DNA from: Ancylobacter koreensis
Lineage (GTDB): Bacteria > Pseudomonadota > Alphaproteobacteria > Rhizobiales > Xanthobacteraceae
Direction: 5' to 3'
Length of the DNA stretch: 64,000 nt
Assembly (NCBI RefSeq): GCF_023016525.1
Contig: NZ_JALKCG010000002.1
Coordinates: 85,001-149,000, forward strand
Shown here: in pieces, positions 32,377-40,593 of the stretch
How positions within the stretch are numbered: the stretch's first letter is position 1
Layout: each line of letters opens with the position of its first letter
Made by a program: the position numbers and the translations under genes
The notes under the pieces: generated by a model
Databases searched by the model: none
The model's input: only the letters and a program-made list of their open reading frames with translations
Told to the model about the DNA's origin: nothing

Positions 32377-32709
32377 TCAGCGCGCCGGCTCGGGACCGCC
32401 GGAACCGACGATCTCGGTGAGCGAGACGCCGAAGCGCGAATTGTCCTCGTCGACGACGACGACCTCGCCGCGCGCGATGATGCGCCCGTTAACCACGATG
32501 TCGACCGGCTCGCCCACGCGCCGGTCGAGCGGCACGATGGCGCCGCGCCCGAGCTTCATGAGCTGGGCGACGGGCAGGTTGGCGGAGCCGAGCACGACCT
32601 GCAGCGTGACAGGCACGCGCAGCAGCGAATCGAGGCCGCGGCCGCCGAAGCTCTCCTCGGCGACGGCGCCCGGCGCCAGAGGTTCGGGGGCGAAGGTTTC
32701 GAGGGCCAT
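32377..32709 (-). CDS. fliN: Flagellar motor switch protein FliN
   Basis: About 110 residues with a short Pro-rich N-terminus and one SpoA domain (LLRVPVTLQVVLGSANLPVA, LGRGAIVPLDRRVGEPVDIV, NGRIIARGEVVVVDEDNSRF). It forms the C-ring base with FliM. I chose the ATG at 32709 because GGGAG sits 8 bases before it; an ATG at 32715 and a GTG at 32724 are alternatives. Confidence 0.95.
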   Translation of the reverse strand: MALETFAPEPLAPGAVAEESFGGRGLDSLLRVPVTLQVVLGSANLPVAQLMKLGRGAIVPLDRRVGEPVDIVVNGRIIARGEVVVVDEDNSRFGVSLTEIVGSGGPEPAR

Positions 32710-32728
32710 GGACATGTCTCCCACGGGA

Positions 32729-33037
32729 TCAGGTCGGGTCGCCGGCGTGCGGCAGGGGGGCGGCGTGGCGGCGCTCGGCGCGCTCGATGCGGCCGAGCAG
32801 GTTCTCTGCCTGGCCGATCCGCACGCAGAGTTCGCCGAGCAGCACGCGGCTGTCGTCGTTCAGCAGGGCCACGGCGTCGCGCGCTTCGGCCAGCGCGGCG
32901 GCGCTGTCGTTGAGCGCCAGCCGGTAGTTCCGCCCGGTGCGCGAGAGCTCGCCGAGCTTGCGGTACATCGTCACGACGCAGCCGCTGGTCACCACGAGGG
33001 CGACGAACAGCAGCGCCTCAGCGGGGGAGAATGTCAT
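32729..33037 (-). CDS. Small membrane-anchored protein between fliM and fliN
   Basis: 102 residues from an ATG with CAGGAG upstream, overlapping the fliM end by 20 bases. One N-terminal membrane helix (ALLFVALVVTSGCVVTMY) is followed by a cytoplasmic coiled coil (RLALNDSAAALAEARDAVAL, LLGELCVRIGQAENLLGRIE). Small genes of this build occur in the same place in several alphaproteobacterial flagellar operons (I believe annotated as DUF6468, but I am not sure). A role at the C-ring or stator is likely from context only. Confidence 0.75.
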   Translation of the reverse strand: MTFSPAEALLFVALVVTSGCVVTMYRKLGELSRTGRNYRLALNDSAAALAEARDAVALLNDDSRVLLGELCVRIGQAENLLGRIERAERRHAAPLPHAGDPT

Positions 33038-33962
33038 CGATGAACTCCTGTTCGAGGTCGACCGCCTCTTCGACGCGAAGCACGTAAGCACCCTCGGCTT
33101 GCCCGAGGCTGCACCAGAACAGCGCCTGCTCGGCGCTCTCCAGCTTGACGCGGCTGCGCGGCGTCGCCTGGAGTTGGAGGATCTGCCCGACTGCGAGCTG
33201 CGAGGCCTCGCCCAGCGAGATCTCGCGCTGCTCCAGCACCGCTCGCAGCCGCACCTCGGTACGCTGCACCTCGCCGCGTATGTGCCGGGTCCAGACCGGA
33301 TCGCGCGGCGAGGAGTCGCCGGCCGCCGTGCTGGCGAGCTGCTGGCGCATAGGGGTGAGCGCGCCCTGCGGGATGAGCACGAACATCTCGCCGCCGCGGT
33401 TGAGCGCCTGCAGCAGGAACTTGGCGCAGATGGCGAGGTTGTTGCGCCGGCCGATGACGGCGAAGTCCATGCGGGTTTCCAGCCGCTGGAACCTGAACGT
33501 CGTCTGGCTGACGAGGGCGAAGCTGCCCTGCAGCGCCTTCGCCACCTGCTCGAACAGCGCGGCGGCGATGCGCATCTCGATGTTCGAGAAGGAGCGCTCG
33601 TCGTCCACCGGCGGCTCGGAACCGTCGGCGCCGAACAGCACCTCGATCATCGAGAACACGAAGTCGCGGTCGAAGCCGACGATGACGTGGCTGTCCCATT
33701 CCGGGGAGTGGAACACGCCGACGATGGCCATGCCCTCATAGCTGTCGAGAACGTCGCCGATGCGCCCGCTCTCGACATGGCTCAGCGAGTAATAGGCCTG
33801 CGAAGCCGCAAGCTGGCGCAGGCTCTCCGCGCAGGCCGTGGCCATGCGGTCGAAGATGACGTGCAGCATCGGCAGCTTGTCGAGCGACAGGCCGGCGGCG
33901 TCGAGCAGAAGGTCGCGAATGTCGGCGGGCGTGCCGCCCTCGGGGGGGACATGGACGTTCAT
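33018..33962 (-). CDS. fliM: Flagellar motor switch protein FliM
   Basis: 314 residues. The middle CheC-like domain contains YEGMAIVGVFHSPEWDSHVI and MIEVLFGADG; the C-terminal SpoA domain contains VRLRAVLEQREISLGEASQL and GQILQLQATPRSRVKLE. The N-terminal CheY-docking peptide of enteric FliM is not obvious; the protein starts MNVHVPPEGGTPADIRDLLL. It starts three bases after the motA stop. A near match to the flagellar promoter motif lies inside it at 33098-33112. Confidence 0.92.
   Translation of the reverse strand: MNVHVPPEGGTPADIRDLLLDAAGLSLDKLPMLHVIFDRMATACAESLRQLAASQAYYSLSHVESGRIGDVLDSYEGMAIVGVFHSPEWDSHVIVGFDRDFVFSMIEVLFGADGSEPPVDDERSFSNIEMRIAAALFEQVAKALQGSFALVSQTTFRFQRLETRMDFAVIGRRNNLAICAKFLLQALNRGGEMFVLIPQGALTPMRQQLASTAAGDSSPRDPVWTRHIRGEVQRTEVRLRAVLEQREISLGEASQLAVGQILQLQATPRSRVKLESAEQALFWCSLGQAEGAYVLRVEEAVDLEQEFIDDILPR
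33098..33112 (-). promoter_or_regulatory. Possible internal promoter element inside fliM
   Basis: On the minus strand: GCAGCCTCGGGCAAG (14 of 15 consensus bases), 65 bases before the small gene downstream of fliM. The +10 element reads CTTA instead of CTAG. It overlaps coding sequence, so chance is a real possibility. Confidence 0.25.
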
Positions 33963-33965
33963 GGA

Positions 33966-34850
33966 TCAGGCCGCCTGCTGGACCGCCGCGAGGGTCGGCA
34001 CGTTGGAGATGGCTTCCGCCTCGACCTCGTCGATGGTCGGGCGTTCCCCGGAGGAGATGGTCTTGCGACCGTGCTCCAGGGCGATCTGCGGCAGGGCGCC
34101 GTTCATGTAGGCGATCAGCGACTGCTTCACGATGACGAAGGGCTGGCACTGCTTCTCGCGCGTCAGCTTGATCTTCTGGGCGAGCGGCGAAAGGATCGCG
34201 TAGGAGCCGTAAATGCCCACCAGCGTGCCGATCAGCGCCGAGCCGATGTAGTGGCCGAGGATTTCCGGCGACTGGTCGATGGCGCCCATCGCCTTCACGA
34301 TGCCGAGCACCGCCGCGCAGATGCCGATCGCCGGCATGGCTTCGGCCACCGTTCCGATCGCGCCCGCGGGCTTCAGCTTGTGTTTCTTGACGGTGGAGAT
34401 TTCCTGTTCCATCAGCCCCTCGATCTCGTGCGAGCGGGCATTGCCGATGACGATCAGGCGGGCATAGTCGCAGATGAACTGCGTCAGCTCCTTGTCCTTC
34501 AATATGTCCGGGAAGTGCTGGAACAGGCTGGAGTTCTGCGGGTCGTCGATATGGCCTTCGACCTCGTTGCGCGGCCGGGTGCGCAACTCGCGCATCAGCG
34601 CGTAGAGAAGGCCGAGCAGGGCGAGGAAGTCCTTGCGCTTGGGCGCCTTGCCCGAGAACGCCTGGCCGAGCGCCTTGCCGGTGTCCTTGATCGTCGACAT
34701 CGGGTTGGCGATGACGAAGGTGCCGAAGGCGATGCCGAAGATGATGAGATATTCGAAGGGCTGCCAGATGACCTCGATGTGGCCGCCCATGGCCATGAAG
34801 CCGCCGGCCAGCGAGGCCATTCCAAGGATGATGCCGATCAGGACGCCCAA
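33966..34850 (-). CDS. motA: Flagellar stator protein MotA
   Basis: 294 residues. Four membrane segments, including the N-terminal LIGIILGMASLAGGFMAMGG and the pair around GICAAVLGIVKAMGAI and IGSALIGTLVGIYGSYAILS. Conserved residues of the channel and the cytoplasmic loop (MRELRTRPRNEVEGH) are present. It starts with TTG at 34850 preceded by GGAGGG. It heads the motA-fliM-orf-fliN-fliG-flhB-orf operon; its partner motB is far away in the fliF operon. Confidence 0.96.
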   Translation of the reverse strand: MGVLIGIILGMASLAGGFMAMGGHIEVIWQPFEYLIIFGIAFGTFVIANPMSTIKDTGKALGQAFSGKAPKRKDFLALLGLLYALMRELRTRPRNEVEGHIDDPQNSSLFQHFPDILKDKELTQFICDYARLIVIGNARSHEIEGLMEQEISTVKKHKLKPAGAIGTVAEAMPAIGICAAVLGIVKAMGAIDQSPEILGHYIGSALIGTLVGIYGSYAILSPLAQKIKLTREKQCQPFVIVKQSLIAYMNGALPQIALEHGRKTISSGERPTIDEVEAEAISNVPTLAAVQQAA

Positions 34851-34880
34851 GGCGATTGCCCTCCGTTTGCGGCGTCCGGT

Positions 34881-34908
34881 CTAGGCGGGGAAGATTGCGC
34901 GAGGCTGG
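34881..34908 (-). promoter_or_regulatory. Flagellar promoter motif of the motA operon
   Basis: On the minus strand: CCAGCCTCGCGCAAT, then CTAG exactly 10 bases after GCAA. The TTG start codon of motA is 48 bases from GCAA, the same distance as at flgB. Confidence 0.7.
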
Positions 34909-34930
34909 CCGGAGTGCGCGGCCGGCGGGG

Positions 34931-34958
34931 GAAGCCCGGCGCAAGCTTGGCGCGCCAC
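34931..34958 (+). promoter_or_regulatory. Weak flagellar promoter-like element upstream of the DUF1217 gene
   Basis: GAAGCCCGGCGCAAGC has the GCGCAAG core 47 bases before the ATG, the same spacing as at flgB, motA and flgE, but the first half and the CTAG (here CCAC) are poorly kept. The stretch after the core, GCTTGGCGCG, resembles that at flgE. Confidence 0.3.
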
Positions 34959-34987
34959 GGTGCGCGGCAACGCAGCCGGGCTCCGCC

Positions 34988-35755
34988 ATGGACACCACGC
35001 TCTCGACCTACCAGTTCCTCACGCGCAACCTGTCGCGCACCCTGTCGCTGAAGGCGGCCGAGCCGACCGTGGCGCTGGAGACCAAGTATTTCCTGGCGAC
35101 CGTGCCGACGATCAAGACGGTGGACGCCTTTCTCAAGAACACGCGTGTCTTCACCTATGCGATGAACGCCTTCGGCCTCGGCGACATGGCCCACGCCAAG
35201 GGCTTCATGCGCAAGGTGCTGAACGAGGGCATCACCAGCGGTACATCCTTCGCCAACAAGCTCAATGACGAGCGCTTCACCGCCTTCGCGAAAGCCTTCG
35301 ATTTCGAGAGCTATGGCGCGCTCGCGACCTCGCGCACCGCCGCGCGGCAGGACGTCGCCGACAAATATGTGCGCCAGGCGCTGGAGGTCGATGCCGGGAC
35401 CGAGAACGAGGGCGTGCGCCTCGCGCTCTATTTCCAGCGCGAGGCGCCGAAGGTGAAATCGGCCTACGGCATTCTCGCCGACGCCGCGCTGTGGAAGGTG
35501 GTGAAGACCGTCTACGGCTTTCCCGACGCCATGGCTTCCGCTGCCATCGACAAGCAGGCCGCCGCCCTGAAGCAGCGGCTCGATCTCGCGACGCTGAAGG
35601 ACCCCGTGCAGATCGACCGGCTGCTGCGCCGCTTCACCGCGCGCTGGGACGCCCAGCAGGGCGTCGCGTCCTCGCCCGTGCTCGCCCTGTTCGGCGGCTC
35701 CGGCGTCGGGTCGAATGTCGGCATGGCGCTCATAAACCTCAAATATGGAGGCTGA
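34988..35755 (+). CDS. DUF1217 family protein of the flagellar region
   Basis: 255 residues, entirely helical by appearance, no signal peptide. Recognisable family stretches: LSTYQFLTRNLSRTLSLKA, ETKYFLATVPTIKTVDAFLK, RVFTYAMNAFGLGDMAHAKG, FMRKVLNEGI. DUF1217 proteins occur in flagellar clusters of Hyphomicrobiales and have no established function. The last residues (VGMALINLKYGG) are well ordered and the gene ends three bases before the flgF GTG. It is divergent from motA across a 137-base gap. Confidence 0.85.
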   Translation: MDTTLSTYQFLTRNLSRTLSLKAAEPTVALETKYFLATVPTIKTVDAFLKNTRVFTYAMNAFGLGDMAHAKGFMRKVLNEGITSGTSFANKLNDERFTAFAKAFDFESYGALATSRTAARQDVADKYVRQALEVDAGTENEGVRLALYFQREAPKVKSAYGILADAALWKVVKTVYGFPDAMASAAIDKQAAALKQRLDLATLKDPVQIDRLLRRFTARWDAQQGVASSPVLALFGGSGVGSNVGMALINLKYGG

Positions 35756-35757
35756 CC

Positions 35758-36480
35758 GTGACGGCTCCTTATGTCGCCATCTCCGCCCAGATGGCGGCCG
35801 ACCGGCGCATGGCGACCATCGCCAACAATATCGCCAACATGAACACGCCCGGCTACCGTGCCGAGAACATCCGCTTCGAGACCATCCTCTCGGGCTCGGG
35901 CGCCGCACAGGCGGGCTACGCCTCCGAGGGGGAAAGCTACACCTCGCTGGCGGCGGGGCCGGCCATCTATACCGGCAACCCGCTCGACGTGGCGCCGCAG
36001 GGCGAGGCCTGGTTCGGCGTCAAGGGGCCGGGCGGCACCGCCTACACACGCGATGGCCGGCTCCACATGGGCCCCGCGGGCGAGTTGCTGACGGTCGAGG
36101 GCTATCCGGTGCTGGATGCCGGGGGCACCGCGCTTCTGGTCGATCCGAGCGCCGGCGAGGTGCGCATCGGCGCCGACGGCGCGATCACGCAGGGCTCCAG
36201 CCGGGTCGGCACGCTCGGCCTGTTCACCATGCCGGGCGGCGCCAAGTTCACCCGCCATGGCGGCTCGCTGGTCACGCCCGACCGCGCCGCCCAGCCGGTG
36301 CAGGACTTCAACCGCACCGGCGTTCGTCAGGGCTATATCGAAGGCGCCAACGTCGATTCCGTCATGGAGATGACGCGCCTCATCGCCGTGCAGCGTACCT
36401 TTGAGATGGCGGCGCAGGCCGTGCAGCAGAACGAGGATTCGACCTCCGAGGCGATCCGCACGCTGGGGCCGGGCGCGTGA
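35758..36480 (+). CDS. flgF: Proximal rod protein FlgF
   Basis: 240 residues from a GTG with GGAGG 8 bases upstream. Rod N-terminus (YVAISAQMAADRRMATIANN, IANMNTPGYRAENIRFETIL), middle GNPLDVAPQGEAWFGV and C-terminus (GANVDSVMEMTRLIAVQRTF). Lengths and motifs fit FlgF rather than FlgG, which is at 27789. The stop overlaps the fliI GTG (GTGA). Confidence 0.95.
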   Translation: MTAPYVAISAQMAADRRMATIANNIANMNTPGYRAENIRFETILSGSGAAQAGYASEGESYTSLAAGPAIYTGNPLDVAPQGEAWFGVKGPGGTAYTRDGRLHMGPAGELLTVEGYPVLDAGGTALLVDPSAGEVRIGADGAITQGSSRVGTLGLFTMPGGAKFTRHGGSLVTPDRAAQPVQDFNRTGVRQGYIEGANVDSVMEMTRLIAVQRTFEMAAQAVQQNEDSTSEAIRTLGPGA

Positions 36481-37799
36481 ACGCGCTCGCGCGGCTGGAG
36501 GCGGCCGTCCAGTCCGGGCTCGGCGAGCAGCCGTTCCTGCGGGTCTCCGGCCTCGTGCGCGAGGTGGCGCCGACGCATTTCACCGTCGCCGGCCTCTCGG
36601 CGCATCTGATGCTCGGCGACTGCGTGGGCGTGGAGCTCGGCGACCGCACGCTGGTGGGCGAGGTGGTGCGCCTCGACCGCGAGGGCGCCACAGTGAAGCC
36701 GTTCGACGAGCGTGCCGCGGTCGGCATCGGCATGCCGGCCTTCCGCACCGGGGCGCTGTCCTTCCGCCCGCATCCCGACTGGAAGGGGCGGGTGATCGAC
36801 GCTTTCGGCCGGCCGCTCGACGGCGCGGGGCCGCTTCTGCCCGGCGACGCGCCGCGCCCGCTGGAGGCCGACCCGCCGGCTGCCATGACGCGGGCGCGCA
36901 TTGAGAAGCCGCTGCGCACCGGCGTTGCCGCCATCGACCTGTTCACTCCGCTCTGTCAGGGCCAGCGCATCGGTATCTTCGCCGGTTCGGGCGTCGGAAA
37001 GTCGACCCTGCTCGCCATGCTGGCGCGCTGCGAGGGCTTCGACACGGTGGTGGTGGCGCTGGTCGGGGAGCGCGGGCGAGAGGTGCGCGAGTTCCTCGAA
37101 GGACCGCTTGCCCCGAACCGGCACCGCTCGGTCGTCGTGGTCGCCACAAGCGACGAGAGCCCGATGATGCGCCGCCTCGCCCCGCGCGCCGGCTTCGCGG
37201 TGGCCGAATATTTCCGCGACCGGGGCGAATCCGTTCTCCTGATCGTGGACAGCGTGACGCGCTACGCCCATGCCGCGCGCGACGTCGCGCTGGCGGCGGG
37301 CGAGCCGGCGGTGGCGCGCGGCTATGCGCCGAGCGTGTTCAGCACGCTGCCGCGCCTGCTGGAGCGCGCCGGGCCCGGCCCGGAGGGCGCGGGCTCGATC
37401 TCCGCCATCTTCTCCGTGCTGGTCGACGGCGACGACCATAACGACCCGGTGGCCGACGCCATTCGCGGCACGCTGGACGGCCATATCGTGCTGGATCGCG
37501 CCATCGCCGATCAGGGGCGCTTCCCGGCGATCAACGTGCTGCGCTCGGTCTCGCGCCTCGCCGACCTCGTCTGGAGCCCGGAAGAGCGCGAGTTGATCCG
37601 CCGGCTCCGCGGCCTGATCGCCCGTTTCGAGGACACGCGCGATCTCCGGCTGATGGGTGGCTACCAGCCGGGCACGGATGGCGAACTCGACCAGGCGGTG
37701 GCGGTCGTTCCCCGCATCTACGAGGCGCTGTCGCAATATGCCGACGCACCGGCCTGCCGCGAGCCCTTCGCCGCGCTCGCCGCCGCGATCCGCGGCTGA
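36477..37799 (+). CDS. fliI: Flagellar export ATPase FliI
   Basis: 440 residues. Walker A GSGVGKSTLL near residue 170, Walker B in SVLLIVDSVTRYAHAARDVA, and the signature PSVFSTLPRLLERAGPGPEG. It is an F1-beta-like hexameric ATPase that unloads substrates for the export gate. It starts with a GTG overlapping the flgF stop and ends 71 bases before flgE; fliH is in another operon. Confidence 0.97.
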   Translation: MNALARLEAAVQSGLGEQPFLRVSGLVREVAPTHFTVAGLSAHLMLGDCVGVELGDRTLVGEVVRLDREGATVKPFDERAAVGIGMPAFRTGALSFRPHPDWKGRVIDAFGRPLDGAGPLLPGDAPRPLEADPPAAMTRARIEKPLRTGVAAIDLFTPLCQGQRIGIFAGSGVGKSTLLAMLARCEGFDTVVVALVGERGREVREFLEGPLAPNRHRSVVVVATSDESPMMRRLAPRAGFAVAEYFRDRGESVLLIVDSVTRYAHAARDVALAAGEPAVARGYAPSVFSTLPRLLERAGPGPEGAGSISAIFSVLVDGDDHNDPVADAIRGTLDGHIVLDRAIADQGRFPAINVLRSVSRLADLVWSPEERELIRRLRGLIARFEDTRDLRLMGGYQPGTDGELDQAVAVVPRIYEALSQYADAPACREPFAALAAAIRG

Positions 37800-37811
37800 T
37801 CTTCCGTCAGG

Positions 37812-37839
37812 CCAGTCTCGCGCAAGCCTTGCGCGCTCA
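37812..37839 (+). promoter_or_regulatory. Flagellar promoter motif of the flgE operon
   Basis: CCAGTCTCGCGCAAG on the plus strand, then CTCA in place of CTAG exactly 10 bases after GCAA. The ATG is 49 bases from GCAA. The core also lies in a small perfect inverted repeat, GCGCAAG-C-CTTGCGC (37820-37834). Confidence 0.65.
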
Positions 37840-37870
37840 ACTGGCACCACGACGCTCCAGGAGTGATGAG

Positions 37871-39127
37871 ATGAGCCTTTACGGGATGATGCGCACCGGC
37901 GTGTCCGGCATGAACGCGCAGTCCAACAAGCTGGGCACGATCGGCGACAACATCGCCAATTCCGGAACTGCCGGCTACAAGCGCGCCTCGACGGAATTCT
38001 CCACGCTGCTGCTGCAGAGCAGCACGGGCGAGTACAATTCCGGCGCGCTGAACAGCAATATCCGCTACGCGGTGAGCCAGCAGGGGGCGCTGAACTACTC
38101 GACCTCCGACACCGACCTCGCCGTGCAGGGCAACGGCTTCTTTCTCGTCTCGGACCCCAACGGCACCTCCTACCTCACCCGCGCCGGCTCGTTCACGGTC
38201 GACGCGTCGAGCGGCAATCTGGTGAACGCCGCCGGCTTCACGCTGATGGGCTACGACATCACCAATGGCGACCCGAATGTGGTGCTGAACGGCTCGGGCG
38301 GCCTGCAGCCGGTGCGCGTCGCCGATGTCCGGCTCGCCGCCAATCCCTCGCGCGGCGGCGCCTTCGCCGCCAACCTGCCGGCCGCCGATCCGGCGGTCGC
38401 CGGCGCGACGCCGGCGGCGAATGTCGCGGGCTCGCAGTTCTCGCAGAAATCCTCGCTGGTCGCCTTCGACAATCTCGGCAGCGAGGTGACGCTCGACGTC
38501 TATCTCACCAAGACCGGCGACACGCCGATCTCCTGGGAAATGACGGTGTTCGACCGCGCCGGCGCGGCGGCGGGCGGGGGCTTCCCCTATGCGGGCGCGC
38601 CGCTGGCCAGCCAGACGCTGAGCTTCGACAATCTCGGCGCGCTGACCTCGACGCCTTCGCTCGCGCTCAACGTGCCGAACGGCCAGGCGCTCACCCTCGA
38701 CCTGACCGGCATGACGCAGCTCGCCGACGACTACACGCCGCTCACCGCGACCGTGGACGGCAATGCGCCGAGCTCGGTGTCGAGCGTGACCATCGACGGC
38801 GACGGCGTGGTCTCGGCCATCGACATGAACGGGCGCAAATCGCCGCTCTACAAGATCCCGCTCGCCTTCGTCACCAGCCCGGACAACCTGTCGCCCAAGG
38901 CCGGCAATGTGTTCGAGACCACCAACCAGTCGGGCGGGCTGCAGGTCGGCTTCGCCAATCAGGGCGGGCTCGGCACGATGGTCGCGGGCGCCACCGAGCG
39001 CTCCAATGTCGACATGGCGACCGAGCTCACCGAGATGATCGCGGCGCAGCGCGACTACACCGCCAATTCCAAGGTGTTCCAGACCGGCTCCGAGCTGCTC
39101 GACGTGCTGATGAACCTGAAGCGGTGA
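37871..39127 (+). CDS. flgE: Flagellar hook protein FlgE
   Basis: 418 residues. Hook N-terminus (LYGMMRTGVSGMNAQSNKLG, NIANSGTAGYKRASTEF), central D2 domain (SSLVAFDNLGSEVTLDVYLT) and C-terminus (NVDMATELTEMIAAQRDYTA, NSKVFQTGSELLDVLMNLKR). It heads the long plus-strand operon and carries its own promoter element, so hook synthesis may be timed separately from flgF-fliI. Confidence 0.97.
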   Translation: MSLYGMMRTGVSGMNAQSNKLGTIGDNIANSGTAGYKRASTEFSTLLLQSSTGEYNSGALNSNIRYAVSQQGALNYSTSDTDLAVQGNGFFLVSDPNGTSYLTRAGSFTVDASSGNLVNAAGFTLMGYDITNGDPNVVLNGSGGLQPVRVADVRLAANPSRGGAFAANLPAADPAVAGATPAANVAGSQFSQKSSLVAFDNLGSEVTLDVYLTKTGDTPISWEMTVFDRAGAAAGGGFPYAGAPLASQTLSFDNLGALTSTPSLALNVPNGQALTLDLTGMTQLADDYTPLTATVDGNAPSSVSSVTIDGDGVVSAIDMNGRKSPLYKIPLAFVTSPDNLSPKAGNVFETTNQSGGLQVGFANQGGLGTMVAGATERSNVDMATELTEMIAAQRDYTANSKVFQTGSELLDVLMNLKR

Positions 39128-39134
39128 TGCGCTC

Positions 39135-40589
39135 ATGAGCCTCTCGCTCGCCCTCAACACCGCGCGTTCGTCGCTGTCGGCGACCTCGACGCAGATCGAC
39201 GCCACCGCGCGCAACATCGCCAATGCCGGGCAGGCGGGCGCCTCGCGCAAGATCGCCGTCACTACGACGGTCGCCTCGGGCGGTGCCTATGTCGTGTCGG
39301 TGTCGCGGGCGACCGACAGCGCGCTCTATGCGCGGATGATCGGGGCGACGTCCAACGCGGCCGGCAGCCAGGCGCTGCTCGACGGGCTCGACCGGCTGAA
39401 GGAGGGCGTCGGCGATCCGACCGGCGACAACTCGCTTACGGCACGCCTCGGCGCGCTCGGCGACGCGCTCGGCCAGTTCGCCAACGCGCCGGACGATCCG
39501 GCGCTCGGCGCCCGCACCGTCACCGCCGCGCAGGACACGGCGCGCGCGCTCAACACCGCCGCCGCTGCCGTCCACGCCGTGCGCACCGATGCGGATGCGG
39601 CGATGGCGCGCTCGGTCGCGCGGGTGAACGACCTGCTCCAGCGCTTCGGCGTCGAGAACGATGCGGTGGTCAAGGGCACCGCCTCCGGCGCCGATGTCAC
39701 CGATGCGCAGGACCGGCGCGACAGCGTGCTCGCCTCCCTCGCCGAGGAGATGGGCGTCACCGCCGTCGGTCGCGGTAATGGCGACATGGTGCTCTACACC
39801 GATGGCGGGGCGACGCTGTTCGAGACCCGTCCGCGCGCCGTCTCCTTCCAGACCACGCCGGTGCTGACCGCCGGCATGGCGGGAAAAGCGGTGATGGTCG
39901 ACGGGGTCAGCGTCACCGGCACGGATGCGGCAATGCCGCTACGCACCGGCCGCATCGCTGGCCTTGCCGAGCTGCGCGACACTACCGCGCCTACCTTCGA
40001 GACCCAGCTCGACGGCATCGCCCGGGGGCTCGTCGACGCCTTTGCCGAAAGCGACGCCTCCGGGGCCGGACTGTCGCCCATGGCGGGGATGTTCACCGCC
40101 GGCTCGGCGGACCTGCCGGCCGGCGCCACCGGACTTGCCGCGCGTCTCGCCGTCAACCCGGCGGTCGATCCAGCGCAGGGCGGCACGCCAACGCTGCTGC
40201 GCGACGGGGGCATCAACGGCGCTGCCTATCAGGTCAACACAGGTGGGGCGGCAAGTTTCGGCGACCGGCTCCAGCAGCAGAGCGACGCACTGGCGGCGGT
40301 GCGCGACTTCGATGCGTCGTCGCGCATTCCCAGCCGCTCCAGCGTGGCAGATTTCGCCACCGCCTCGACCGGCTGGCTGGAGGGCCAGCGCCAGGCCGTC
40401 GCCGCCACGGCGGACAGCGAGAAGGCGCTGCTCTCGCACGCCTCCGACGCCCTCTCCAACGCGACCGGCATCAATATGGACGACGAATATGCGCGCCAGC
40501 TCGACCTGGAGCGCAGCTATCAGGCGTCCTCGAAGCTGATCGGCGTGATCAACAGCCTGTATGACGCGCTGCTGCAGGCCGTGAGGTAG
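39135..40589 (+). CDS. flgK: Hook-filament junction protein FlgK
   Basis: 484 residues. N-terminus SLALNTARSSLSATSTQIDA with TARNIANAGQAGASRKIAV; C-terminus GINMDDEYARQLDLERSYQA with SSKLIGVINSLYDALLQAVR. It starts 7 bases after flgE. Confidence 0.95.
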   Translation: MSLSLALNTARSSLSATSTQIDATARNIANAGQAGASRKIAVTTTVASGGAYVVSVSRATDSALYARMIGATSNAAGSQALLDGLDRLKEGVGDPTGDNSLTARLGALGDALGQFANAPDDPALGARTVTAAQDTARALNTAAAAVHAVRTDADAAMARSVARVNDLLQRFGVENDAVVKGTASGADVTDAQDRRDSVLASLAEEMGVTAVGRGNGDMVLYTDGGATLFETRPRAVSFQTTPVLTAGMAGKAVMVDGVSVTGTDAAMPLRTGRIAGLAELRDTTAPTFETQLDGIARGLVDAFAESDASGAGLSPMAGMFTAGSADLPAGATGLAARLAVNPAVDPAQGGTPTLLRDGGINGAAYQVNTGGAASFGDRLQQQSDALAAVRDFDASSRIPSRSSVADFATASTGWLEGQRQAVAATADSEKALLSHASDALSNATGINMDDEYARQLDLERSYQASSKLIGVINSLYDALLQAVR

Positions 40590-40593
40590 TCCC

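Noticed and set aside
34881-34908. Reading the TTGC of the shared motif as a sigma-54 -12 element
   Set aside because: On the coding strand the motif reads GCAA, so TTGC points away from the genes, and there is no GGCAC box at the right distance.
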